Positions 7,846 through 16,614 are shown, counted from the stretch's first letter. The stretch is 64,000 bases of DNA from Microbacterium sp. C7(2022) (GCF_028823665.1 NZ_JAPEHV010000003.1:186001-250000), one strand, 5' to 3'. Notes: generated by a model not told the origin, from the sequence alone. Made by a program: numbers and translations.

Positions 7846-10156
7846 CGCGGCGAGCACTCCCGCGCCCGCGAGCGACGCGTCCTCCGCGCGCCGCGGGGCG
7901 CGCACTCTCACCCTGGCCGTGTATCTGACGTTGCTGGCCGCGATCTTCCCGGTCGTGCGCGTCGTGAAGCCCGGCGCGTGGCTGTGGGGATCGATCGTGC
8001 TCGCCGCGCTCATCCTCGCGGCAGGGTACGGCGCCCGGCGACTTCGCCTGCGCGCGGTGGCGGTGAGCCTCATCGAAGCGGGCGTCTGGCTCGTCTTCAT
8101 GACCGGAGTGTTCTTCTCCTCCTCGGCGTTGCTGTGGGTCTTTCCGACACCCGCGACTGTGCGCGAAGTGCCGCCGGTCATCGAACAAGCCGTTGATGAG
8201 ATCGTGCTCGGCGCGGCGCCCCTCGATCCGACAGCCGCACTGGCCGTCTTGATCGTCGGAGCCATGGGGCTTCTCGCGATCATCGTCGATCACGTGGTGA
8301 TCACCGCACGGATGCCACTCCTGGCATCCGTGGGAATCATCGCCGTCTCGCTGATCCCGGCCATCGCCGTCGACATCTCGGTCGACGTCGTGTCGTTCAT
8401 CTGGCTCGCCGCGGCGATTCTGTTTCTGCTGCGCGCCGAGACCCGCTCGCGCGAGAAACCTGCCGAGCAATCGGCCGAGAAGACGGCGGGCGTCCCCGCC
8501 ACCGCGGTCGGGATCGCGGCGATCGCCGTCGTGGTGGCGGTCGTGGCATCCCCCCTCCTGCCCGAGCCGACAGTGCACGCGGGGTCGGGAGTCGGGCCCG
8601 GTCCGGGAATCGACGCGAGCCTCGCCCTCGGCGACGATCTGCGGCGACCGCAAGAGGTCGAAGTGCTGCGCTATACCTCGGACGCAACCACTCCGCCTTA
8701 CCTGCGCGCCACGACGCTCACGCGTTTCGATGGCGCGATCTGGAAGCCCGACCCCGCACGCACCGTGCCGCTGAATAGCGGATACGGGCTCGACGGAGTA
8801 AACCCGCCCGATGACGTCAGGGTCGCCGAGTATCTCACCTCGGTCGAGGTCATCAACTTGTCGTCTTACTGGCTACCGATCCCGTGGGCCGCGACGGATG
8901 TCACCGGACTCGAGGGCGACTGGTCGGTCGTGCCGGCCAACCTCACCGTGCTGTCGCAGTCGGCGACCACGCAAGGCCAGACATACACCGTCGCCAGTGA
9001 GATCGCCCGCCCGACGCGAGAACAGATTCGTCAGATGGATGCTGTGAAGGGCGCCCGAATCGGCGATGACACCCTTGAGCTGCCGCTCGAGATGCCCCCG
9101 ATCATCGCCGAGCTTGCCGCCGAAGTCACCGCCGAGGCGACGAACGACTACGACCGGCTGATCGCGCTGCAGCGGTGGTTCCGCGGCGGCGAGTTCGAAT
9201 ACTCGCTCGATGCGCCCGTGGAGGACGGGTTCGATGGGACCGGCGTCGAAGCCGTGGCGCAGTTCCTCGAGGTTCGCGAAGGGTACTGCGTGCACTTCGC
9301 ATCGGCGTTCGCGTTGATGGCGCGCACGCTCGACATGCCCACGCGCATCGTGGTGGGCTACCTGCCGGGCGGCTCGACCGGTGACGTGCAAGACGGGCAG
9401 AGCGTGTATTCGGTTACCAGCGACAAGCTGCACGCGTGGCCCGAGGTGTACTTTGACGAGCTCGGGTGGATCGCGTTCGAGCCCACCACCAGCCTCGGTA
9501 CGCCGACGAACTTCTCCCCCGCGTCACTCAACCCCGGAACGTCTGACGGCGGCACGACCGACCGTCCGGAGGATCGGCCGACCCCGACGGCATCCGCCAG
9601 CGGCACCTCCCTCGACCCCGACATGCCGCTCGGTGGATCCAGTGGGGTCGTGCGCGTTGACGAGGTCGACCTGGCGCCGATGTTCGGCATGATCGCCGCC
9701 ATCGTGGTGTTGCTCGCCGCTCCCGGAGTGATTCACGTACTGCGCCGCCGCGGGCTCATCTCAGCCTCGCGTGAAGGTGACGCGGCAGCAGCGTGGGCCC
9801 TCGTGCAGAACACGGCGATCGATGTGGGAGTGAGCGTACCCGCGAGCGAGTCGCCGCGCGCCTTCGCCCAGCGGCTCACGCGCGAGCACGGCGTGCCGCC
9901 TGCGTCGATGAATGCCTTGGTGCGCGCAATCGAGTCGGCGAGCTACTCGCGTGCCGCGGGCAGGGGCTTCGAGAACGGTGAAACGTTGGCGACGGCGTCG
10001 AGCGACGTGTGCACGGCTCTCGTTCGTGCGGTGCCTGTGAGCCGGCGAATTCTCGCGGTGGTCGTGCCCCGCTCCTTGCTGATCAGGCCCGGCAGTGTGT
10101 ATGCCGGAGCGGCAGCAGAACCGGCGTCGTCCGACACCGGCGCTTCGAGCAGGTAG
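7832..10156 (+). CDS. Membrane transglutaminase-like protein (TgpA/DUF3488 type)
   Basis: 774 residues from the ATG at 7832, chosen because AGGAG lies at 7821-7825 and because the upstream part of the open frame is out-of-frame DUF58 sequence. Several N-terminal membrane helices (roughly residues 25-210, the DUF3488 region) precede an extracytoplasmic transglutaminase core with a Cys-His-Asp triad visible as 'EGYCVHFASAFALMA' (C486), 'KLHAWPEVYFDELGW' (H534, D542). A Pro/Thr-rich linker, a further membrane helix near residue 615 and a DUF4129-like tail follow. The third member of the MoxR-DUF58-TgpA operon, it is probably an envelope cross-linking enzyme or peptidase; the substrate is unknown. 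Confidence 0.9.
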   Translation: MSWRDAASTPAPASDASSARRGARTLTLAVYLTLLAAIFPVVRVVKPGAWLWGSIVLAALILAAGYGARRLRLRAVAVSLIEAGVWLVFMTGVFFSSSALLWVFPTPATVREVPPVIEQAVDEIVLGAAPLDPTAALAVLIVGAMGLLAIIVDHVVITARMPLLASVGIIAVSLIPAIAVDISVDVVSFIWLAAAILFLLRAETRSREKPAEQSAEKTAGVPATAVGIAAIAVVVAVVASPLLPEPTVHAGSGVGPGPGIDASLALGDDLRRPQEVEVLRYTSDATTPPYLRATTLTRFDGAIWKPDPARTVPLNSGYGLDGVNPPDDVRVAEYLTSVEVINLSSYWLPIPWAATDVTGLEGDWSVVPANLTVLSQSATTQGQTYTVASEIARPTREQIRQMDAVKGARIGDDTLELPLEMPPIIAELAAEVTAEATNDYDRLIALQRWFRGGEFEYSLDAPVEDGFDGTGVEAVAQFLEVREGYCVHFASAFALMARTLDMPTRIVVGYLPGGSTGDVQDGQSVYSVTSDKLHAWPEVYFDELGWIAFEPTTSLGTPTNFSPASLNPGTSDGGTTDRPEDRPTPTASASGTSLDPDMPLGGSSGVVRVDEVDLAPMFGMIAAIVVLLAAPGVIHVLRRRGLISASREGDAAAAWALVQNTAIDVGVSVPASESPRAFAQRLTREHGVPPASMNALVRAIESASYSRAAGRGFENGETLATASSDVCTALVRAVPVSRRILAVVVPRSLLIRPGSVYAGAAAEPASSDTGASSR

Positions 10157-10159
10157 GAT
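10131..10159 (+). promoter_or_regulatory. Probable promoter of tRNA-Ser
   Basis: CCGACA (10131-10136), 17 bases, then TAGGAT (10154-10159) fit a sigma-70-type actinobacterial promoter. The predicted start, about 10166, leaves some 19 bases before the mature tRNA 5' end. It lies inside the last codons of the transglutaminase gene. Confidence 0.5.
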
Positions 10160-10184
10160 GGCCTGTGGCCCTTCGGGGCCGCCT

Positions 10185-10272
10185 GGAGGATTCGCCTAGT
10201 GGCCTATGGCGCACGCTTGGAAAGCGTGTTGGGTGCAAGCCCTCAGGGGTTCGAATCCCCTATCCTCCGCCA
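10185..10272 (+). tRNA. tRNA-Ser (anticodon GGA)
   Basis: Acceptor strands GGAGGAT (10185-10191) and ATCCTCC (10262-10268) pair fully, followed by discriminator G (10269) and an encoded CCA (10270-10272). The anticodon stem CACGC/GCGTG (10212-10216 / 10224-10228) encloses the loop TTGGAAA, giving anticodon GGA at 10219-10221. The variable arm (about 10229-10243) is long, as in class II serine tRNAs. The T arm has the canonical GGTTCGAATCC. It decodes UCC and UCU. Confidence 0.97.
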
Positions 10273-10444
10273 TTCTTCGAACGCGTCGCACCCCCTGCGC
10301 CGGCGACCCACTTCATATGGCGCGACACGCCGGGGGCAGCGCGTAAACGCCGCACACTTCGCCAGATGAGCCCGCAAAGTGCGCCACATAAACACAAACA
10401 CCATTCACCGGAATGCATTTCGACGGCGTACGGTTGCATTCGAC
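10273..10444. other. Intergenic region, no gene seen
   Basis: About 170 bases between tRNA-Ser and the LLM oxidoreductase. I see no coding frame with a ribosome-binding site, no tRNA and no clear terminator. The stretch 10376-10415 is unusually A/C-rich for this window and could hold the oxidoreductase promoter (TACGGT at 10429-10434 is a possible -10). Confidence 0.3.
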
Positions 10445-11470
10445 ATGCAACGCTTCGGAACTCTCTCGTTCGGACACTACGGACCGCTGGGCGGTGGGCG
10501 CGTCCTCACCGCCGGCGACTCGATGCGCCAAGCCATCGACCTCGCGCAGGGCATGGATGACCTCGGCGCCGACGGCATTTACTTCCGCGTGCACCACTTC
10601 GCCCGCCAGCAGTCCTCCCCCATGCCCCTCCTCGCCGCGATCGCCGCGACCACGAAGCGCATCGAGATGGGTACCGGCGTCATCGACATGCGGTACGAGA
10701 ATCCGCTGTACCTCGCCGAGGAAGCGGCTTCCGTCGACCTGATCTCTGAGGGACGACTCGCCCTCGGCGTCAGTCGCGGCTCACCCGAGTCAGTGGTCCG
10801 CGGCTACGAGGCATTCGGCTACACCGGGTCTGCCGACCCCCGCGGCGCCGACATTGCGCGCGAGCACTTCGACACGTTCCTGCGCGCGATCGATGGCGAG
10901 GGTATGGCAGAGCGCGACGCGCACTCCCCGTTCGGCGGCGGCACCGGCATGCAGCGCATCGAGCCTCACTCCCCTGGCCTGCGCTCGCGCGTGTGGTGGG
11001 GCGCGGGCAATAGCGATAGCGCGGAATGGGCGGGCCGCACCGGCGTCAACCTGATGTCCTCGACGTTGCTCACCGAAGCCGACGGCACGCCGTTCGACGA
11101 GCTCCAGGCGCAGCAGATCGAGGTGTTCCGCAGCGCCTGGCGCGACGCGGGGCATGCGGGGCAGCCGCGCGTCTCGGTCAGCCGGTCGATCTTCCCGATC
11201 ACGACGGCCGAAGAAGACATGTACTTCGGCGGTCGGCAGGACGGCGACCAGATCGGCGTCATCGACGGCATCCGCTCGACGTTCGGCAAGACGTATGCGG
11301 CCGCACCCGACGTGCTCACCGAACAACTGCTTCAGGATGCCGCGATCCGCAGCGCCGATACGCTCATGCTGACGATCCCGAGCCAACTCGGCGTCGAGTT
11401 CAACCTGCGCATCGTCGAGTCGTTCGAAAAGTACGTCGCCCCCGCGCTACGCGCCGCGCACGGAAACTAA
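10445..11470 (+). CDS. LLM-class (luciferase-like) flavin-dependent oxidoreductase
   Basis: 341 residues from the ATG at 10445. Frame-open codons upstream to 10379 encode a non-conserved basic stretch, and homologous family members start at the equivalent of 'MQRFGTLSFGHYG'. A TIM-barrel bacterial-luciferase fold is indicated by 'DDLGADGIYFRVHHFA', 'KRIEMGTGVIDMRYENP' and 'VDLISEGRLALGVSRGSPE'. These enzymes use FMN or F420 for hydride transfer or monooxygenation; the substrate cannot be read from sequence. It stands alone between the tRNA and a decayed gene. No convincing Shine-Dalgarno was seen at this start. Confidence 0.88.
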   Translation: MQRFGTLSFGHYGPLGGGRVLTAGDSMRQAIDLAQGMDDLGADGIYFRVHHFARQQSSPMPLLAAIAATTKRIEMGTGVIDMRYENPLYLAEEAASVDLISEGRLALGVSRGSPESVVRGYEAFGYTGSADPRGADIAREHFDTFLRAIDGEGMAERDAHSPFGGGTGMQRIEPHSPGLRSRVWWGAGNSDSAEWAGRTGVNLMSSTLLTEADGTPFDELQAQQIEVFRSAWRDAGHAGQPRVSVSRSIFPITTAEEDMYFGGRQDGDQIGVIDGIRSTFGKTYAAAPDVLTEQLLQDAAIRSADTLMLTIPSQLGVEFNLRIVESFEKYVAPALRAAHGN

Positions 11471-11471
11471 C

Positions 11472-11740
11472 CCGTCAGGGCGTGAACTCAGGAACCTCCA
11501 CGGGGCCGCCAGGCCGATGGACGCAACGATCTGGTGGCCGCCGGGATTGGTCTGAATCGGGACCGCTTCCCCGTTGTTGGCCACCCACACGTTGCCGTCG
11601 GCGTCGGATGCCACACCCATCGGCACCACGAAAGCGTCACCGGTCAGTGCCTCGCCGCCAACGAGGGTGCCGTCGTGCTCGAAGACCGCGACTGAGTTGC
11701 TGGGATACCGTTGCTGTTCGTCGCGTCCGCCACTGCCCGT
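11472..11740 (-). pseudogene. Remnant of an NHL-repeat / beta-propeller protein
   Basis: On the minus strand one frame translates into a stretch typical of NHL or SMP-30-like propeller proteins, 'NSVAVFEHDGTLVGG' followed by 'MGVASDADGNVWVANNGE'. It is under 90 codons, has no plausible start or signal peptide, and runs into unrelated sequence on both sides; the upstream end abuts the DUF151 gene's 3' end. The repeats that would complete a propeller are missing. I read it as a decayed gene fragment. A short expressed protein from the ATG at 11629 (60 codons) is possible but unlikely. Confidence 0.55.
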
Positions 11741-11782
11741 GTTCCCCGTCCGCCGCGCTCGCGCGCCACGTTGGCAGGAGCC

Positions 11783-12313
11783 TCACCCGCGAAAGTCGTC
11801 TGGGTCGACATCGTCGAGGAATCGTTTGAATTCGTCCACTCGAGCTTCGGCTACCTCGGGCGCGATAGTGGCGCCTGCGGCATCCGCATCATCGTCGCCT
11901 GTCACTTCGTCAACGATTCCTGCTTCAGCGAGGACCGCGTCGGAAACCCAGATCTCGGCCGCCGTCCGGCACGCGAGGGCGATCGCGTCGGATGGGCGCG
12001 CGTCGATGCGGTGGATGCCGCCGCCCGCCGACACCACGATTTCGGCGTAGTAGGTGCCCTCGTCGATGCGGGTCACCTGGACCCGCTCGACGACTGCACC
12101 CAAACTGACGAGCATCGACCGCATGAGGTCGTGCGCCAGCGGGCGAGGGGTGTCCGCCCCCTCGACGGCGACAAGGATGGACGTCGCTTCTTGCGCGCCG
12201 ATCCAGATTGGGAGGATTCTGCCCTCCCCCGCTCGATCCTCGAGCGGCTTCAGCAGAATGACATGCTGTCCTGCAGGATCCAGAGCGATCCCTGCCACGC
12301 GCACCTGCACCAT
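11783..12313 (-). CDS. DUF151 / bifunctional nuclease-type protein
   Basis: 176 residues. The DUF151 fold is indicated by 'VILLKPLEDRAGEGRILPIW', 'IGAQEATSILVAVEG', 'RPLAHDLMRSML' and 'RIDARPSDAIALACRTAAEI'. Plant members (BBD) have RNase/DNase activity; the bacterial role is not settled. The C-terminus is acidic, with 'EFKRFLDDVDPDDFRG'. The start ATG at 12313 has GGAGGGAG about seven bases upstream. In many actinobacteria this gene lies near MerR/FhaA genes, which are absent here. Confidence 0.88.
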   Translation of the reverse strand: MVQVRVAGIALDPAGQHVILLKPLEDRAGEGRILPIWIGAQEATSILVAVEGADTPRPLAHDLMRSMLVSLGAVVERVQVTRIDEGTYYAEIVVSAGGGIHRIDARPSDAIALACRTAAEIWVSDAVLAEAGIVDEVTGDDDADAAGATIAPEVAEARVDEFKRFLDDVDPDDFRG

Positions 12314-12372
12314 GCTCGACTCCCTCCGCGCTCGCGGGTGGTGTCTGCCACGTTAGTAGGTCAGCGGCACCG

Positions 12373-13038
12373 TCAGTAGGTCGAGACTGCTTCGCGGTCC
12401 TCGATGATGGCGCGCGTGCTCGACAGACCCAGGCGCGTGGCGCCGGCGGCGAGCATGGCCTCGGCGTCCTGGCGAGTGCGAATACCGCCCGATGCCTTCA
12501 CCTCGAGGCGGTCACCGACGGTCTGCTTCATGAGGGAGACGGCATGGATGCTCGCACCACCGGCCGGGTGGAAGCCTGTCGACGTCTTGACGAAGTCCGC
12601 GCCCGCGCGCTCCGCGGCTTCGCACGCCGCGATGATCGCGTCGTCGTCGAGGGCGGCGGATTCGATGATGACCTTGAGCACGATCGGGCTCGGGGCGGCC
12701 GCGCGGACGGCGCGAATGTCTGCCTCGATGTCACCGAAACGACCTTCGACCGCGGCGCCCACGTCGATGACCATGTCGATCTCGTCGACGCCGTGCTGCG
12801 CAGCAATGCGCGCCTCGGCGGCTTTGATCTCGCTGTGGTGCTTGCCGCTGGGGAAGCCGACCACGACGGCGAGCTTCAGCCCCTCGGGCAGGTCGACCGG
12901 AAGCACCGAGGGCGACAGGCACACGCTGTAGGCGCCGAGCTCAGCGGCTTGCGCGATCGCGGCTTTCACGTCCGCGGTGGTCGCGGCGGGAGCCAGCAGC
13001 GTGTGGTCAACGTAGCGGGCAAGGTTCGCAGAGCTCAA
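12373..13038 (-). CDS. deoC: Deoxyribose-phosphate aldolase
   Basis: 221 residues, the usual length. The class I aldolase TIM barrel is seen with '[14 protein letters not shown]', '[10 protein letters not shown]', '[10 protein letters not shown]', '[12 protein letters not shown]' and the Schiff-base region '[13 protein letters not shown]' (catalytic Lys in FVKTSTG), then 'KASGGIRT'. It cleaves deoxyribose 5-phosphate to acetaldehyde and glyceraldehyde 3-phosphate in nucleoside salvage. The start is TTG at 13038; AGGAG sits seven bases upstream (13046-13050, minus strand), and no ATG gives a better fit. It stands alone, with no other deo gene nearby. Confidence 0.95.
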   Translation of the reverse strand: MSSANLARYVDHTLLAPAATTADVKAAIAQAAELGAYSVCLSPSVLPVDLPEGLKLAVVVGFPSGKHHSEIKAAEARIAAQHGVDEIDMVIDVGAAVEGRFGDIEADIRAVRAAAPSPIVLKVIIESAALDDDAIIAACEAAERAGADFVKTSTGFHPAGGASIHAVSLMKQTVGDRLEVKASGGIRTRQDAEAMLAAGATRLGLSSTRAIIEDREAVSTY

Positions 13039-13106
13039 GACATCTCCTGAAGGGTGAGGGAGTGGTGCGTCATCGAACGGCGCAGGTGGGCGCCAAACCC
13101 CTGAGT

Positions 13107-13349
13107 TTAGCGCTCCGGGCTGGACGTCGGCCGTGTGCCCGATGCGCCTGGCGAGCGCGGCGCGGGTGGCGGAGGGACGACCTTCGCCACGATGACCGCA
13201 CCCCGGGGAATGCGCTCGATTCCCCGCTTTCCGTCCACGACCAGCACGCTGTCGTTGGCGCTCAGCAGTTCGCCGAGCGCGTCGGTCGCTCTGCCGTCCG
13301 GCAGGATGTAGCGCACAACGACGCGCGTACCGGTGTCGGGCAGGTTCAT
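13107..13349 (-). CDS. Small SH3-like domain protein
   Basis: 80 residues from the ATG at 13349; the open frame extends to 13394, but GTGAGGCG sits before 13349 and the upstream part overlaps the SDR gene. The core '[21 protein letters not shown]' and '[18 protein letters not shown]' resembles the small SH3-like domain at the N-terminus of Rv0428c-type acetyltransferases, here without the GNAT domain. The tail is Pro/Ser-rich. It begins seven bases after the SDR stop codon (13357-13359), so the two genes are almost certainly co-translated. The function is unknown. Confidence 0.7.
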   Translation of the reverse strand: MNLPDTGTRVVVRYILPDGRATDALGELLSANDSVLVVDGKRGIERIPRGAVIVAKVVPPPPAPRSPGASGTRPTSSPER

Positions 13350-13356
13350 CAGCGCC

Positions 13357-14865
13357 TCACCACTGACCGCGTGCGTAGTCCTTGAGGAACACACCGAAGA
13401 GGTCTTCGCCCGCTTCTCCGCGCACGATCGGGTCGTACACGCGCGCGGCGCCGTCCACGAGATCCAGGGGTGCGTGGAATCCCTCCTCCGCGAGGCGCAC
13501 CTTGGTCGGGTGCGGGCGCTCGTCGGTGATCCATCCGGTGTCGACGCTTGTCATCAGGATGCTGTCGGTCTCGAACATTTCGCGCGCGCTCGTGCGCGTG
13601 AGCATATTGACCGCTGCCTTCGCCATGTTGGTGTGTGGATGCCCCGGGCCCTTGTATCCGCGGTTGAACACGCCCTCCATCGCGCTGACGTTCACGATGT
13701 ACTTCCGGCGTGCCGGGCTCGCTGCCATCGAGGGACGCAGCTTCGAGATGAGGAGGAACGGCGCCGTCGTGTTCGCGAGCTGAACCTCGAGCATTTCGAG
13801 CGGATCGACCTCGTCGACGCGCTGCGTCCACGAGTTGATGTGGTCAAGGTCCGGCAACAGTCCGCCCGCATCGATGGCCGTACCGGCGTTCAGACGCTCG
13901 AGTGAACTCGACCCCGCCGCCATCGCCTGCTCGGTGAGCTCGTCCGCTTTGGCGGCAGCGGCGGCCAGCACCGGGTGGGCGGCAACCGAACGTTCCAGCG
14001 CCTGCGGGTGCTGATCATTCGTGTGGCCGAAGGTGACGAGCTCGGGAAGCGGACCGTCGGGCAGCGGTGCGAGTTCGGCATCGACGAGGGGCTGATACGC
14101 CCCCGGCGAGCGCCGCACGGTCTGCGTGGCGTTGTTGATCAGGATGTCGAGATGACCGGCCGCCGCGACATCCTCAGCCAGCCCGATCACTTGCGCGGGA
14201 TCGCGCAAGTCGATTCCGACGATCTTCAGACGGTCGAGCCAGTCCGCGGCATCCGGAAGGGAAGAGAACCTACGAACCGCGTCACGCGGGAACCGCGTCG
14301 TGATCGTCGTGTGCGCGCCATCGCGAAGGAGCCGCAGCGCGATGTACATGCCGATCTTCGCGCGCCCCCCGGTCAGCAGCGCTCGCCGCCCGCTGAGGTC
14401 GGTGCGCGCGTCACGCTTGCGATGACTGAGCGCTGCGCAGTCCGGGCACAGCTGGTGGTAAAAAGCATCGACCAGCGTGTAGGGCTGCTTGCAGATGTAG
14501 CACCCGCGCGGCTTGATGAGAGTGCCGGCCGTGGGCGCCGTGGTCGACGTGCTGATCGGGATGCCGCGAGTCTCATCGTCGATCCGATCCGGCGCCCCGG
14601 TCGCCGTCGCGGCGACGACCGCACGATCGGCTTCGGCGACGGCCGCGCGGATCTCTCGCCGGCGCTCCTTCTTGACTGCTTTGAACATGGCCGCGGTCGC
14701 ACGGCGGACGGTGATGTAGTCCGGATGCCGCTCATCGAGGCGCGCCATCCCCTCGAGCACACGCAATGTGGTCGCCAGCTCGTCGGGGTCGATACCGGGG
14801 CCGAGGTCATGCACGCTCGGCTCGTCAGCGGCCATGTCGGGCAGGTCGGCAGATTCGGAAGGCAC
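13357..14865 (-). CDS. SDR-type NAD(P)-binding protein with N-terminal zinc finger
   Basis: 502 residues. An N-terminal helical region of about 115 residues is followed by a four-cysteine zinc ribbon (C122-x2-C125 ... C140-x2-C143, 'GCYICKQPYT' and 'QLCPDCA'), then a Rossmann SDR domain from about residue 158. The nucleotide loop is 'TGGRAKIG' (165-172) and 'NNAT' is at 244-247. The expected YxxxK is 'TNMAK', with Thr412 where Tyr should be; Lys416 and a Ser (S394) are kept. Large insertions lie at about 255-350. The start is GTG at 14865, with TACACT five bases upstream, so it may be leaderless. The substrate is unknown and a classical dehydrogenase reaction is doubtful. Confidence 0.8.
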   Translation of the reverse strand: MPSESADLPDMAADEPSVHDLGPGIDPDELATTLRVLEGMARLDERHPDYITVRRATAAMFKAVKKERRREIRAAVAEADRAVVAATATGAPDRIDDETRGIPISTSTTAPTAGTLIKPRGCYICKQPYTLVDAFYHQLCPDCAALSHRKRDARTDLSGRRALLTGGRAKIGMYIALRLLRDGAHTTITTRFPRDAVRRFSSLPDAADWLDRLKIVGIDLRDPAQVIGLAEDVAAAGHLDILINNATQTVRRSPGAYQPLVDAELAPLPDGPLPELVTFGHTNDQHPQALERSVAAHPVLAAAAAKADELTEQAMAAGSSSLERLNAGTAIDAGGLLPDLDHINSWTQRVDEVDPLEMLEVQLANTTAPFLLISKLRPSMAASPARRKYIVNVSAMEGVFNRGYKGPGHPHTNMAKAAVNMLTRTSAREMFETDSILMTSVDTGWITDERPHPTKVRLAEEGFHAPLDLVDGAARVYDPIVRGEAGEDLFGVFLKDYARGQW

Positions 14866-14947
14866 ACATCAGTGTACGGCGGAGCGTATCTGACACGCCC
14901 GCGCGCGCTCTTGGTGCACGGGGAGAACACACCACTGGGGGTAAGCG

Positions 14948-15961
14948 ATGAGAGTATCCATCCACAAAGTTCCGATCGATGTGCGACGTCGCGCGGCACG
15001 CGCGATCAGCGCACTGGAGTCGAACCACGTCATGCCGAGTAAGCGACAACGCACGCTCAGCCTCGCGCTCAGTGAAGAGGCAACACCGATCTACCGGCCA
15101 GATCTGAAGGACCCCGCCTACTGGGAACTGGAGATCACGGGTGTGAAGACGGTCGTGCACACCGGCAAGGACGACACCGAGGCCTTCGATCGCGGCTTCA
15201 TCATCGTCGCGACGGGTCCGCACGACGTACCGATCCCGCATCTCAGTCTCGACACGGCGGGGCCGAGCCGGCAACTAGAACACCAGGCACCGGATGCGGC
15301 GCGTGTTCTCAAGCTCGACGCGCTCTGCTATGCGGCCGAGCACCGTGATGGCAGCCTCTTGGCCCACATCGGTACGATGCCGCCGAAGTTGGAGGCGCTC
15401 GCTGACGACATGATCGCGAAGCCGCCCGCCGGGTGGGCGATCTCGGCAGAATCGGGGAACGAGACCGACAAGGGCGAAAAGCTGCCACCGCTGAAGATGC
15501 GCCGCTCGCGTGAGACGCGCCCGTACAAAGAGGTGGGCACGTGGAGGTCGTGGGCCGAGCTGACGCGGGGCTACGAGGCATCCTACGCTTCGCACCTCGC
15601 CGCGCTGGCGAAACGCGCGGAGGAACCGTGGCAGATCGAGAAGCTGACGGATGAGTTCGGCTGCGGCATCCACTCGGGCGAAGCCCACTCGATTCTGTTG
15701 CTCGACAAAGGCGAGTTCGCGCTCTCGGGACCGGGTGCCGAGTACGTCAGCGCCGAACTCGACGAATCCGCGTCGCCACCCACCCTCGTACTCAAAGCGA
15801 AAACGGACGCGAGCGTGAAGGACACCTCGTTCGAGGTAGCGCTGCGCTACGACGGCGCGTCGGAAACGTTGCCGTACTTCATCGTTCCGGTCGATGCGAC
15901 AACCACGGTCCGCCCGCAACCGTCCCTGCTGGGACCGATCTTCGGAGGTGCATCACGATGA
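14948..15961 (+). CDS. Unrecognised protein coupled to a cysteine-peptidase-like gene
   Basis: 337 residues; I do not recognise the family. It has a basic N-terminus ('HKVPIDVRRRAARAI'), a central beta-rich segment ('GFIIVATGPHDVPIPHLSL'), a charged helical middle (about residues 150-235, 'EASYASHLAALAKRAEEPWQ') and a beta-rich C-terminal third ('SILLLDKGEFALSGPGAEYV'). There is no signal peptide, lipobox or membrane segment. ATG at 14948 follows GGGGG by seven bases. Its stop overlaps the next start (ATGA, 15958-15961), so it is made together with the peptidase-like protein and may be its inhibitor, chaperone or substrate. That pairing is inference from gene order only. Confidence 0.75.
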   Translation: MRVSIHKVPIDVRRRAARAISALESNHVMPSKRQRTLSLALSEEATPIYRPDLKDPAYWELEITGVKTVVHTGKDDTEAFDRGFIIVATGPHDVPIPHLSLDTAGPSRQLEHQAPDAARVLKLDALCYAAEHRDGSLLAHIGTMPPKLEALADDMIAKPPAGWAISAESGNETDKGEKLPPLKMRRSRETRPYKEVGTWRSWAELTRGYEASYASHLAALAKRAEEPWQIEKLTDEFGCGIHSGEAHSILLLDKGEFALSGPGAEYVSAELDESASPPTLVLKAKTDASVKDTSFEVALRYDGASETLPYFIVPVDATTTVRPQPSLLGPIFGGASR

Positions 15962-16614
15962 CATGGACGATCTTCTGGGCGGGAACCGCTGCTGATCAGC
16001 CCGCCTATGACCAGTTCACGCACGGCAGCTGCGCGGTCGGATGCGGCCCGGTGGCGTGGGCGATTCTGTTCGGCTGGGCCGACCGCCAAGCGGCCAGTGG
16101 CAACGCATACTGGGCGCCGCGAAACGGACTGTATCGCGTGAACGGCGGGCGCGGCGCGGATGCGGTGGCCCCCATCACGCAGGATGCGGGCGTGAGAAAC
16201 ATGATCATCGAGCTGCACAATGCGGTGGGCACATTCTGCGCCTTCGGCTCGGGTGCCACCACACCATGGGATATGCCGGGCGCTCGCTCGTATCTGAACG
16301 GACGGACCGGCACGCGGCTGAGCGCGCATTGGAACTCGGTGGGAATCCATGAGACACGCCTGGCGAACTACGCCGCTGAGTCGATCGCCTATCGACGCAC
16401 TCCTGCGGTAATCGGTACGGGATGGCTCAGCCACTACCCCGTGGCATGGGGATATGCCTGGCAACGACGGACCGTACGACACACGTTCGCGTGGTGGAGC
16501 TGGACCGAAACGGTGACCGACACCTGCTTCTATGTGAACAACGGCTGGGGCGGCGGGGGCGCCGGTCAGTGGATTGACGCGGGCACCTGGTTCGCCGGGG
16601 AGATTACGCCCTGA
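15958..16614 (+). CDS. Papain/streptopain-like cysteine peptidase-like protein
   Basis: 218 residues. Three blocks match the layout of C10/papain-fold peptidases: 'SCAVGCGPVAWAILFGW' (candidate nucleophile C29), 'LSHYPVAWGYAW' (candidate H159) and 'CFYVNNGWGGGGAGQW' (N195 and the Trp-Gly-Gly loop seen near the catalytic Asn or Trp). Spacing between the Cys and His blocks (about 130 residues) suits a papain-like core. No signal peptide or propeptide is visible; the N-terminus 'MTWTIFWAGTAADQP' starts directly in folded-type sequence, which is odd for streptopain relatives, usually secreted as zymogens. It is translationally coupled to the preceding unknown gene. Activity and substrate are not shown. 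Confidence 0.65.
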   Translation: MTWTIFWAGTAADQPAYDQFTHGSCAVGCGPVAWAILFGWADRQAASGNAYWAPRNGLYRVNGGRGADAVAPITQDAGVRNMIIELHNAVGTFCAFGSGATTPWDMPGARSYLNGRTGTRLSAHWNSVGIHETRLANYAAESIAYRRTPAVIGTGWLSHYPVAWGYAWQRRTVRHTFAWWSWTETVTDTCFYVNNGWGGGGAGQWIDAGTWFAGEITP

